Part shown: positions 34,741-42,891 of the stretch, piece after piece
How the letters are laid out: each line of letters begins with the position of its first letter
How positions within the stretch are numbered: the stretch's first letter is position 1
From: Mycobacterium shimoidei
GTDB lineage: Bacteria > Actinomycetota > Actinomycetes > Mycobacteriales > Mycobacteriaceae
Direction of reading: 5' to 3'
Assembly (NCBI GenBank): GCA_002101905.1
Contig: LQPU01000037.1
Location: forward strand, 62,001 to 126,000
DNA: 64,000 bases
Position numbers and translations under genes: made by a program
Notes under the pieces: model-generated
The model's input: the letters and a program-made list of their open reading frames with translations, nothing else
What the model was told of the DNA's origin: nothing
Databases searched by the model: none

Positions 34741-36321
34741 CTAAGGTGCCAACCGCGTCGCGGTGACCATTCGTCGTTTCGCTTTTCTGCTCGGAGTGCG
34801 GCCAATACGGCGAGTTCCGCGCGCGCTGACGGCACGCATCACTGCAATCATAATCTCTATTTTCGGGGCGGAGAACGGGAACCAGATCGGTTCCTTGGTC
34901 AAAATGGGCAACCGTGGTGTAGTGATCGCCTGTGCGCGACAATATTTACGCAGCCCGTCGGCGCCACCCCAGCGAGTGCCGATTCCGGACTTTTTCCAGC
35001 CGCCCATCGGCAGGGCGAAGTTGAACAAGTTGGCTGCCATGTCATTGATGTTGACGGCGCCGACTTGGAGCTGACGGGCGATCCGTTCGCCGCGGCCTCT
35101 GTCGGCGGTCCACACCGTCGCTGATAGACCATACGGAGAGTCGTTGGCCAGCCGGATCGCCTCGGCTTCGTCATTGACTTTCATAACCGGCAACGTCGGG
35201 CCGAACGTTTCCTCGGTGACGCAGCTCATCGAATGGTCGACGTCCACGAGTATTGTTGGTTCGAAGAATGTACCTACGCCGGTTGGCTTGCCGCCTATGG
35301 TAACTCGCGCACCGGCTGCGATGGCCTGGTCGACGTGCCGTTGGACGATGTCGAGTTGACGCGCGTTGGCCAGCGCGCCGATGTCGTGTTTGATGGCTCG
35401 ACCGTCTTGACCTTGGCGTAGCTCAGCGACGTGCCGGGTAAGCCGCGCGACGAAATCGTCGTAGACTGCTTTCTCGACGTAGACCCGTTCGACCGAAACA
35501 CACAGCTGTCCGGCATTGAGTAGCCCGCCGAACGCGATCCCATATGCGGCACGGTCGAGGTCGGCATCGTCAAGCACGATGGCAGGGTCCTTGCCACCGA
35601 GTTCGAGGCTGTAGGGGATCAACCGCTGCGCGCACGCCGTTGCGATCGTGCGACCGGTTCGGGTCGACCCAGTGAATTGCACGTAGTCGACGTTGTCGGC
35701 CACAGCCGCGCCGGTGTCACCACGACCCGTTGAGACAGCGAAAACCGGGGGTGCGCCGATCTCCGTCCAGCCGCGCAGCAATTCTCGCGCGGCCAGTGGG
35801 GTAACCTCTGAAGGTTTCAGTATCACGGCGGCCCCTGCGAGCAGCGCGGGTACGACGTCGATTCCGGGCATGGCGAACGGAAAGTTCCACGGGGTGATCA
35901 CGCCAACCACCTGGTGGGGGCGATATACCGTAGTGAGCCTCTTTACCTTTCCCAGCGGTGAATGCGGCGATGGGTGCTCGTCGGCGAGGAATTTCTCGGT
36001 GTTGCGGGCGTAGTAACCGATCAGGTCAGCCACCATGGCAGGCTCGAGGCTGGCATCGAAACGTGGTTTGGCGGTTTCGTGTTGTACGACGTCGGCGATG
36101 TGGGCCGCGTTGTCGAAGATCCAGTCTTGCAGTTGCAGCACCCAATGCTTTCGGCCCTTGGGCCCGATCGATTCCCAGTCGGGCTGGTGTCGCCGAAGTT
36201 GCTGCACCGTCGCGGCGACGACGTCCGCTGATTGGTCCTCGACATGTCCGACAATGGATCCATCGGCCGGATTGCACACTTGGATTTCGCGTCTGACAGT
36301 GCTCGGCTCTGGTGCGGTCAT
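34741..36321 (-). CDS. Aldehyde dehydrogenase family protein
   Basis: A 526-residue NAD(P)-dependent aldehyde dehydrogenase. It has the cofactor region GVITPWNFPFAMPGIDVVPA and ILKPSEVTPLAARELL, the catalytic Glu in LELGGKDPAIVLDDAD, and the catalytic Cys in NAGQLCVSVERVYV. The tail after GLRKYCRAQAITTPRLP is longer than usual and basic. It oxidises an aldehyde to the acid, which the adjacent ligase could convert to CoA ester. GGAGGG precedes the ATG. It lies 63 nt downstream of the ligase gene in the same direction. Confidence 0.9.
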   Translation of the reverse strand: MTAPEPSTVRREIQVCNPADGSIVGHVEDQSADVVAATVQQLRRHQPDWESIGPKGRKHWVLQLQDWIFDNAAHIADVVQHETAKPRFDASLEPAMVADLIGYYARNTEKFLADEHPSPHSPLGKVKRLTTVYRPHQVVGVITPWNFPFAMPGIDVVPALLAGAAVILKPSEVTPLAARELLRGWTEIGAPPVFAVSTGRGDTGAAVADNVDYVQFTGSTRTGRTIATACAQRLIPYSLELGGKDPAIVLDDADLDRAAYGIAFGGLLNAGQLCVSVERVYVEKAVYDDFVARLTRHVAELRQGQDGRAIKHDIGALANARQLDIVQRHVDQAIAAGARVTIGGKPTGVGTFFEPTILVDVDHSMSCVTEETFGPTLPVMKVNDEAEAIRLANDSPYGLSATVWTADRGRGERIARQLQVGAVNINDMAANLFNFALPMGGWKKSGIGTRWGGADGLRKYCRAQAITTPRLPILTKEPIWFPFSAPKIEIMIAVMRAVSARGTRRIGRTPSRKAKRRMVTATRLAP

Positions 36322-36384
36322 CGTCGATCCCTCCGTAACTCTTGTAGTTCGTGAAGAGCGCGCAAGCGCGCCAGTGATTGGGCC

Positions 36385-37929
36385 TCACTGATTGCCGTCT
36401 TGCGAGCATCTTTCGCGCAGAGCAACTTTGAGGACCTTGCCGGTGGCAGACAGTGGTAGCGCGTCGACGAACTCCGCGCTACGGGGCACTTTGTAGCCGG
36501 CGATGAGCTTTTTGCAGTGCTCTCGCAACTCCTCCGTTGTTACCCGTTGCGTCGGCTCGAGCACCACGACGGCATGCACACGTTCACCCCATTGCGGGTC
36601 AGGCACGCCGATCACGGCACATGCTTTCACCGCAGGGTGCTTGGCGAGTGCGTTTTCGACCTCCGCGGAGTAAACGTTCTCGCCGCCGGTGATGATCATG
36701 TCTTTGATGCGATCGACGATGAACACATAACCGTCACCGTCCATGTAGCCGGCGTCGCCGGTGTGCATCCAGCCGTTGCGTAACGCCTCAGCTGTTGCAT
36801 CGGCGTTATTCCAATAGCCCTGCATGACATTCTCTCCCCTGACGATCACCTCCCCAACGGCGCCGCGCGGTACCTCGACATCATCGGCGTCAACGATGCG
36901 GACCTCCGTGTGCGGTGCTGCGCGACCAGCAGCGCGCAGCAGCATGGGAACGTCATGATCGGTGGGAGAGAGCAGGGTCGCAATCGGCGAAAGTTCTGTC
37001 ATCCCATATGCCTGAGTGAAAGCCGCGTTGGGGAAGATCTTTCGAGCGCGTTGGAGAGTCGGCTCTGCGATTGGGGAGGCGCCGTAAATTAGGTGCCGCA
37101 CTCCGCCGAGGCCAAGCCGCGTTGCGCCTGGGTCATCGGCGAGCATCTCGATCATGGTCGGCACCAGCATGGCCGTGGTGATCTGTTGTTGGACAAAAGT
37201 GTTCAAAACCGTACTGACGGTAAAGTTCGGCAGGAATACATGGGTAGAGCCGGTGAGGTTACCCATGATCCAGAGAGCGATATCGGCCAGGTGAAACATC
37301 GGCGCGACATGCAAGACTCGGCCAGCGCCGGTTGCGAAGTAGCCGCTCGCCAACGCTCCCAGCGCGGAGGTGAGCACGTTGCGGTGGCTGAGCATCACGC
37401 CTCTGGGTTGACCGGTGGTTCCGCCCGTGTAGAAGATGCCGAGCAAAGCATCACCGCCCGTGCGGGTATCTTCAATGGGTCCGGTCGAGGCGACGAGATC
37501 GTCGTAGCGGAGCGCAGACTCGGGTAGTTGCCCATCCCCGGCCAAGATCACTGTCCGCAGCCCATGGAACTCGGCACGCAGCGCGGGGACAAGATGGGCT
37601 AACGCGTCGTCGACTAGCAAGATGCGGGTATCGGAATCGCTGAGCGAGAAGGCGATCTCGGCCGGACTCCAGCGAGTGTTGACCGGATTGAGGACACCGC
37701 CGACCCACGGGACGGCGAACAGGTACTCGTGGTAATAGTCGGAGTTCTGGGCGAGGATACCGACTCGCTCGCCGCGCCCGACACCGATGTCGCGCAGCGC
37801 TCCCGCGAACCGGGCGATCCGCTCGACCGAGTCGGCAGTTGTCCGCACACGCCCGCGGTAGACGGTGGCGATGCTGTCCGGCTGTTGCTGCAGGGCGCGG
37901 TGCAGCGATTGCGTCAAATACACAGCCAT
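36385..37929 (-). CDS. Acyl-CoA synthetase (long- or medium-chain, AMP-forming)
   Basis: A 514-residue ANL ligase with FYTGGTTGQPRGVMLSHRN near residues 160-178, QAYGMTELSPI, GDAGYMDGDGYVFIVDRIKDMIITGGENVYSAEVE (in pieces) and the catalytic Lys in SATGKVLKVALRE. It is more like classical long-chain FadD enzymes than the ligases at 8417 and 19592. GAGAGG is only 1 nt from the ATG at 37929; the GTG at codon 3 is better spaced and may be the real start. With the aldehyde dehydrogenase it can turn an aldehyde into an acyl-CoA. Confidence 0.9.
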   Translation of the reverse strand: MAVYLTQSLHRALQQQPDSIATVYRGRVRTTADSVERIARFAGALRDIGVGRGERVGILAQNSDYYHEYLFAVPWVGGVLNPVNTRWSPAEIAFSLSDSDTRILLVDDALAHLVPALRAEFHGLRTVILAGDGQLPESALRYDDLVASTGPIEDTRTGGDALLGIFYTGGTTGQPRGVMLSHRNVLTSALGALASGYFATGAGRVLHVAPMFHLADIALWIMGNLTGSTHVFLPNFTVSTVLNTFVQQQITTAMLVPTMIEMLADDPGATRLGLGGVRHLIYGASPIAEPTLQRARKIFPNAAFTQAYGMTELSPIATLLSPTDHDVPMLLRAAGRAAPHTEVRIVDADDVEVPRGAVGEVIVRGENVMQGYWNNADATAEALRNGWMHTGDAGYMDGDGYVFIVDRIKDMIITGGENVYSAEVENALAKHPAVKACAVIGVPDPQWGERVHAVVVLEPTQRVTTEELREHCKKLIAGYKVPRSAEFVDALPLSATGKVLKVALRERCSQDGNQ

Positions 37930-38408
37930 ACCTCTCGGTGATCGGAAAAGCAGTCCTCATGGATTGTCGGTGCGCATCGGTGCCAGGCGTTGTCCCTGTC
38001 TCTGGAGAGCCCTCGGGTGCCCTCTGAAGAGACCAGGATAAGTGAATATGTAAAAGTTTGTAAATAGACTCAGCCGTCGCTGTATCCAACCCGAGCTACG
38101 GCACCGTGGCGCATCTGTAGACAGGAATGTATCAGTATGCCTGCCGCGTGACAACATAGCCAGATCACACATCGCGGCGGTCGACTTGAGGACCCCAGGA
38201 ACATATATGTGAATATATGCTAGTCTAATAGATAGGGGTTACATCCGTCGGTGCGGCTACAGACGGTCCAGACGCCGTCAAGGTAGAAGTCCAGACGGCC
38301 AAAGTAGACGCAAGCAGGATGTCTTGCCGTATGGAGCACAAAGACTCGAGCCCCTTGACGCGGCCACGATATAGCGATAGAGCAGTAGCGACGAGAAAGG
38401 ACAGTTGC
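37930..38408. other. 479-nt intergenic region between divergent genes
   Basis: No gene is seen. The region is AT-rich relative to the window. It holds the element read as CATATTCACTTA on the minus strand (38039-38050), the palindrome at 38202-38219, and a possible promoter for the DUF732 gene. Its length and composition suggest a regulatory region or a past deletion or insertion. Confidence 0.5.
38202..38219. promoter_or_regulatory. Palindrome CATATAT-GTGA-ATATATG
   Basis: A perfect 7-nt inverted repeat with a 4-nt spacer, the most AT-rich segment in the window. It contains GTGAATAT, also found at 38042-38049 and, inverted, at 30737-30744. It is 190 nt upstream of the DUF732 gene. Confidence 0.4.
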
Positions 38409-38888
38409 ATGCCTGCTCCCCGTGCGATACCTGCAGTCCGTCGGCTCAGCGAAGCCAATCGCTTCGCCTCGGGGAGGCGCCGCAGGTCACGGGCTGTGCC
38501 GATGCTCGTCTTCACCACCGCGATGAGTGCAGCTGCGCTGGTGGCAGCCCCACAGGCATCTGCCGTTCCGTCGCCGGACGTCGACTATTTGTACAACGTG
38601 TCGGTGCGACGCCATTACAACTTCCCGAATGGCGACGCCATCGGCTACGGCCACGGGATCTGCGACAAGGTCGGTGCCGGCCAGAGCTTTGCCCAAGTGA
38701 TGGGCGATGTGAAAAACGACGTGACCCCCAACGACGAGTACGCGGCGAACTACCTGGTTTCCTATGCGGTCAGTCAGTACTGCCCTGAACAAATCTGGCA
38801 GCTCCGAAACTCGGCGGCCGGCTACCAACCGCCGCCGGGAACTGAAAGTCCGGTGAGCGGACTTCAAGGCGACGTGGCCGGGAAGTAA
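38409..38888 (+). CDS. Secreted DUF732 domain protein
   Basis: A 159-residue protein with a long basic N-terminus (GRRRRSRAV), a hydrophobic segment MLVFTTAMSAAALVAA and a likely signal peptidase site after ASA near residue 53. The mature part matches DUF732: a first Cys in GHGICDKVGAGQSFAQVM and a second in AVSQYCPEQIW, which could form a disulfide. These small exported proteins are frequent in mycobacteria and have no known function. The ATG at 38409 has AGGA 8 nt upstream; an ATG at the hydrophobic segment is a possible shorter start. Confidence 0.78.
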   Translation: MPAPRAIPAVRRLSEANRFASGRRRRSRAVPMLVFTTAMSAAALVAAPQASAVPSPDVDYLYNVSVRRHYNFPNGDAIGYGHGICDKVGAGQSFAQVMGDVKNDVTPNDEYAANYLVSYAVSQYCPEQIWQLRNSAAGYQPPPGTESPVSGLQGDVAGK

Positions 38889-39033
38889 GGGATACCGACC
38901 AACAAGGCGGCGGACATTCGCGATTAGAGCCGCTGTTGGGCCTTTCGGTCAGCCTGACCCGAAATCGATGACACCGCAGACGATTTCGCCGGTAGGGAGA
39001 CGGCCCGCCCCGGCATTTTGGTTTGCGAAGTGA

Positions 39034-39049
39034 GAGAATTGCTATTCTC
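39034..39049. promoter_or_regulatory. Palindrome GAGAAT-TGCT-ATTCTC overlapping a -10 box
   Basis: A perfect 6-nt inverted repeat with 4-nt spacer, 39 nt before the double-hotdog gene. TATTCT (39043-39048) within it fits a mycobacterial -10 element, so a repressor bound here would block the promoter. Confidence 0.5.
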
Positions 39050-39087
39050 ATAGATTCTGAAACGGGCAGGCGACCGGAGGAGATGCA

Positions 39088-39939
39088 GTGCTACGCGACA
39101 TCCGCGATCTCACATCGGATCCCGAAGCATATGCAGCGGAGTTGCGGCGCCGGTGGGGTGGATTGCTGAGTTACCGTTACATCGGCCGCCGTCATGCCTC
39201 GATGAATACCGGGCCAGCTGACGACACGGTGACTGTCCGCAACGACATGCGCAACGGCGCGGGTGGACTTCTGCTCTCGGTCCTGGGAATTGCCTCTCCA
39301 GAAGGAGGTTTGGTAACTGATCTCGAAGCGGTACCGAACCCGGTCATACATTCCTGCCAGGTAGTTGATCCCGGGCACGATGTGAAGCGCTTCGAAGTGA
39401 AGACCGAGGACTTAAAACGCGGCCGGCAGATGGCGTACAGCCGATCTCGAATCGTCGACGCGGACCAGCCCGACCGGGTGCTGGCGATCACTGAGGGGCA
39501 GGGGGTCAGCATCGGTACCCCGCCACCGGGACTGCAGCGGATGGAGGTTGATCCAATAGAAGTCACCGATGCACCGAATATGCCGCCGCTTTGGCAGGTC
39601 TTCGGTGGCCGGCGACGCAGCGACGGCGCATGGACGTTACCCGAGTTGTCCGCCGAGTTCGCATCCCCCGACGCAGCCCTGCACGTCGGACCTCAGTTCG
39701 TCATTCTTGAGGCGGCAGCAATCGATCATGCAGCGCGCAGCGCCGGCACCGACAAACTTCAAGGCGTGTCATCTCATGTCATGTTTCTCGCGCGCGGCAA
39801 GTACGGTCCCTTCCGGTTTGCCGGTGAGGTGATCAAAGGACCTGGCCGGACAATTGCCGTGCGCACGCGTGGGTACGACGACGGCGCCGGCGGCAAACTC
39901 ATTACCACCGGATCGCATGTATTCGAAATCGTGGATTGA
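39088..39939 (+). CDS. Double-hotdog thioesterase-like protein
   Basis: A 283-residue protein starting with GTG after a GGAGGAG site. It appears to contain two hotdog-like domains (about residues 30-145 and 165-283). The first has GGLLLSVLGIASPEGG as its central helix; the second ends with FRFAGEVIKGPGRTIAVRT. Acyl-CoA thioesterases and hydratases of this fold act on fatty acyl-CoA. No clear catalytic motif can be named, so enzyme activity is not certain. It stands alone, convergent with the alcohol dehydrogenase gene, under the palindrome at 39034. Confidence 0.65.
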   Translation: MLRDIRDLTSDPEAYAAELRRRWGGLLSYRYIGRRHASMNTGPADDTVTVRNDMRNGAGGLLLSVLGIASPEGGLVTDLEAVPNPVIHSCQVVDPGHDVKRFEVKTEDLKRGRQMAYSRSRIVDADQPDRVLAITEGQGVSIGTPPPGLQRMEVDPIEVTDAPNMPPLWQVFGGRRRSDGAWTLPELSAEFASPDAALHVGPQFVILEAAAIDHAARSAGTDKLQGVSSHVMFLARGKYGPFRFAGEVIKGPGRTIAVRTRGYDDGAGGKLITTGSHVFEIVD

Positions 39940-39958
39940 GTGCGGGGTTGTCGGACAG

Positions 39959-41122
39959 TCACTCGAATGCGATGACGCCGCGGATGTTCTTGCCCGCGCG
40001 AAGGTCTTTCATGGCCTCGTTGATATCGTCGAGCTTGTATTTCTGCGTGACTAGCTCGTCGAGCTTGATCAAGCCCGCCTCGTACATTGACAGTAGTTTC
40101 GGCATGGCCTCACGTGGGTTCATCTCACCGTAGAGCACACCCTTGAACGTCTTACACGAATTGACCATGTCTCCGAGAATCATCGGCACCATCATGTCGG
40201 TCACTTTGGCCATCCCGGTCAGCACACATGTTCCGCCCTTGCGCAACAACATCATCGCGACCAACACCATGTCCACCGGCACCACCCCGGGTGTGAGAAC
40301 GACCCGGTCGGCCATCACACCCCAGGTGATTTCCTTGACCAACTCCAGCGCGGCACCAGTGTCGGCAGCGGTGTGGGTGGCGCCGAACGTCGGTGCGATC
40401 TCGCGTTTGAACTCGTTGGGGTCAACGGCGATGATGTGCTTGGCGCCGGCCACCTTTGCTCCCTGAACGGCGTTCATGCCGATTCCACCAACGCCGACCA
40501 CAACGACGGTGTCGCCCACTTCGGTACCTGCTGCGACCGAGCCCGACCCGAACCCTGTTGTCACACCACAAGAAACCAAGGATGCGGCCTCCAGCGGGAT
40601 CCAGTCGTGCACTTTGACCAGGGAGCGCTCGGATGCCACCACGTACTCGGAGAACGTACCGACTTGCATCATCGCCATGAGGTCTTCATCTCCGAGGTGG
40701 CGCCGCCGAGTGCCGTCGGTGGTCATCGCCTTGTCGTAGAGGTCAGCACCCACGTCGCACAGATAGGTGTAGCCGGTGGCGCACCATCGGCAGTTGCCGC
40801 AGGCGGGAAGAAACGAGATGGCCACGTGATCACCGGGTTTGAGCGTCGTAACCTCTGGGCCGACTGCTTCGACGACACCGGAGCCTTCGTGGCCGCCAAG
40901 CATGGGGAACCATTCAGGCACCGGAAGGCCGGACGCTCGCATCATCTGTTCCATCTCCGCGGTGGGCACACTGTCGCCGGTATAGAAGTGCTCGTCGGAG
41001 TGACAGATGCCTGCGTAGGCCATCCTCACTAGAACTTCGCCGGCGTGGGGCGGGTCGAGCTCTACTTCGGTCACCTCCCAGTCCACACCGACACCGCGCA
41101 ACACCGCTGCTTTAGACTTCAT
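39959..41122 (-). CDS. NDMA-dependent (Zn-type) alcohol dehydrogenase
   Basis: A 387-residue medium-chain alcohol dehydrogenase. The catalytic Zn ligands are Cys in YAGICHSDEHFYTGD and His/Glu in LGGHEGSGVVE. The structural Zn loop is CGNCRWCATGYTYLC near residues 100-115. The nucleotide motif is VVGVGGIGMNAVQGAKVAGA. The length and SDEHFYTGD motif fit the actinobacterial NDMA-dependent type, in which NAD stays bound and mycofactocin is the proposed in vivo electron acceptor. It oxidises primary or secondary alcohols. AGAGG precedes the ATG; the SDR gene lies 51 nt upstream in the same direction. Confidence 0.88.
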   Translation of the reverse strand: MKSKAAVLRGVGVDWEVTEVELDPPHAGEVLVRMAYAGICHSDEHFYTGDSVPTAEMEQMMRASGLPVPEWFPMLGGHEGSGVVEAVGPEVTTLKPGDHVAISFLPACGNCRWCATGYTYLCDVGADLYDKAMTTDGTRRRHLGDEDLMAMMQVGTFSEYVVASERSLVKVHDWIPLEAASLVSCGVTTGFGSGSVAAGTEVGDTVVVVGVGGIGMNAVQGAKVAGAKHIIAVDPNEFKREIAPTFGATHTAADTGAALELVKEITWGVMADRVVLTPGVVPVDMVLVAMMLLRKGGTCVLTGMAKVTDMMVPMILGDMVNSCKTFKGVLYGEMNPREAMPKLLSMYEAGLIKLDELVTQKYKLDDINEAMKDLRAGKNIRGVIAFE

Positions 41123-41173
41123 CGCGCCTCTTTTCGTTTCGGGAAAAGTCCGGGTGTCACGCTCAGACGCCCT

Positions 41174-41962
41174 TCACCATTGTCGAAGTTCGGCCACGGC
41201 CCCGGAGGGCCGCGGAACCAGGGTCAAACTCGGAATGAAACTGCTGTTACCGCAGCGAAGTACGGAATGGACGACGTCGACGAGATGGTCGGCTTCGACG
41301 AGGCCGCCCTGCATGTAGCCGTGGTCCATCCAGTAGCGGATAGCGTCCTCCAGTGCCCTGGGATCCCACGTCTTGTTGAACTCGGTCTGCGAGTCGCCCT
41401 CGCCACCGAAGCAATCGCCCACTGCGAGCCGAGTGAAACCGATGTTCGGATGCTCGATTCGCCATGCCTCCACGAGTTTGTCCAGCGCCGCCTTGGACAC
41501 CGCGTAGGCGCCGAGCAGCGGCCAGGGCGCTGAGTACGATGCGCTCAGCGACGACAGATACACCGCTGATCCCGCGCTGGCGGCCAGGTGTGGCGCCGCG
41601 GCCGCCGTAATCAGTGACGCGCCGGTGACGTTGGTGGCAAACAACTCCCCCCACTGTTCGGCGCTGACGTCGGTCAGCGGGGCGAGCACGCCGATACCGG
41701 TGGTGTAAACCAACGCGTCCAGGCCGCCGAATGCTTCGACTACGTCAGCCATCGCCATTTGGCACGCCGCGCCGTCGGTGACGTCGCAGGCGACGGCGAC
41801 GGCACCAACGCCGGCCTCTTTCGCGGCGTTGGCCAGACGGTCACGTCGTCTGGCGAGAAAGGCGACCCGGGCGCCCTTGCCGGCGAGCCCTATCCCGATG
41901 CACCGGCCAAGCCCTGCGGACGCTCCGACCACAGCCACTCTCAGAGGTGGCACGTCAGGCAT
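41174..41962 (-). CDS. Short-chain dehydrogenase/reductase
   Basis: A 262-residue SDR with an ideal AAGGAG-ACCAC-ATG start at 41962, preferred to an ATG further upstream. Motifs: VVGASAGLGRCIGIG near residues 10-24, YTTG in the NNAG position, Ser in YLSSLSAS, and YAVSKAALDKLVE near 154-166. It probably acts with the NDMA-dependent alcohol dehydrogenase downstream. The replaced NNAG motif (YTTG) marks a divergent SDR. Substrate unknown. Confidence 0.85.
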   Translation of the reverse strand: MPDVPPLRVAVVGASAGLGRCIGIGLAGKGARVAFLARRRDRLANAAKEAGVGAVAVACDVTDGAACQMAMADVVEAFGGLDALVYTTGIGVLAPLTDVSAEQWGELFATNVTGASLITAAAAPHLAASAGSAVYLSSLSASYSAPWPLLGAYAVSKAALDKLVEAWRIEHPNIGFTRLAVGDCFGGEGDSQTEFNKTWDPRALEDAIRYWMDHGYMQGGLVEADHLVDVVHSVLRCGNSSFIPSLTLVPRPSGAVAELRQW

Positions 41963-42081
41963 GTGGTCTCCTTGAGAAGAGTTCGAGAGGAACATTATCA
42001 CCGTCGTAGAAGCATGATATTCAGTTTGTGTGAACAGCCATTTCCGCAAGCTGCGCCACTGGCGCGGCCTGTGGCAAAGCC

Positions 42082-42723
42082 TTATCGTCGCAGTACTTTT
42101 CGCGGCTCGGCCGCGAAGCTCAGCAAGAGTCGGTTGAGCACGGTCGCAGCTCGGCGGCGGGCCTGCGCGGGTTGCTTGGCGTGCGCGACGAGCAGTGCGC
42201 CTTCCTCAACGGCGGCGACCACCATGTGTGTCAGTTCGCCGACAGGTTGATCGTCGATGACGCCTTCGGCAATCGCCTCGCGGACCATCTCGTTGATCAG
42301 GGCGATGCTGTTGCTTTCCTGGATCGCGCGCAGGGTCTGCCAGCCCAACACGACTGGGCCGTCGAGCAGCATCACGCGTTGAACCTCGGGCTCGGTTGCC
42401 GACTCGAGGAAACCCTGGAGTCCGGCCGAGAGCCGCTCCCAGGGATCGGCGCCACGCGGCGGTGAGGCCAGCGACCGCAATGTCAGGTCGCGTTCGACTT
42501 CCTCGAATACCGCGCGGAAAAGCTCAGCTTTATCTCTGAAGTGGTGATAGAACGCTCCGCGAGTGCCCACGCCCGACACGGCGACCAGATCGCCGATGCT
42601 CGTGTTGAAATAGCCCCTCTCCACGAACAAGGTCCGGCCGGCGTCGACGAGGTTGCGCCGCGTCTGATCGCCCCTTGCCCGACGCTCCGTGTCGGTGCCG
42701 CCGCGCTTTGCCATGCCGAGCAT
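42082..42723 (-). CDS. TetR-family transcriptional regulator
   Basis: A 213-residue protein. The HTH is at about residues 17-65 (TRRNLVDAGRTLFVERGYFNTSIGDLVAVSGVGTRGAFYHHFRDKAELF, in pieces). The start is set at the ATG at 42723, because it lies 4 nt after GTTGC in the operator, exactly as the divergent gene's ATG does; the ATG three codons later is an alternative. It is probably leaderless. A perfect palindrome at 42728-42750 lies at its promoter and a variant lies at the divergent promoter, indicating self-regulation. Confidence 0.87.
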   Translation of the reverse strand: MLGMAKRGGTDTERRARGDQTRRNLVDAGRTLFVERGYFNTSIGDLVAVSGVGTRGAFYHHFRDKAELFRAVFEEVERDLTLRSLASPPRGADPWERLSAGLQGFLESATEPEVQRVMLLDGPVVLGWQTLRAIQESNSIALINEMVREAIAEGVIDDQPVGELTHMVVAAVEEGALLVAHAKQPAQARRRAATVLNRLLLSFAAEPRKVLRR

Positions 42724-42727
42724 CGTA

Positions 42728-42750
42728 GCAACATTCAGGATGTATGTTGC
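42728..42750. promoter_or_regulatory. TetR operator copy A, GCAACAT-N9-ATGTTGC
   Basis: Two perfect 7-nt arms with 9-nt spacer, 4 nt before the TetR start. The end of the right half-site on the TetR strand overlaps the position of the -10 box. Confidence 0.7.
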
Positions 42751-42861
42751 GACAACGCGGGCGCGGCCTTTACGGCCGGACCAAAGCCGGACGGCAGCGA
42801 CGGCCGATAACCGGCATATGCGGAATCGTAAACGTCGTAAACGTCGATTTCCGTACCCGAT

Positions 42862-42887
42862 GCAACAACCTTCATGTTGTATGTTGC
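42862..42887. promoter_or_regulatory. TetR operator copy B
   Basis: Read on the minus strand this region is GCAACATACAACATGAAGG followed by TTGTTGC. It matches copy A in the left arm and in TGAA-x-GTTG, about 18 of 22 positions. It ends 4 nt before the ATG at 42892, and the TATGTT -10 candidate (42880-42885) is inside it. Confidence 0.65.
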
Positions 42888-42891
42888 CGGT

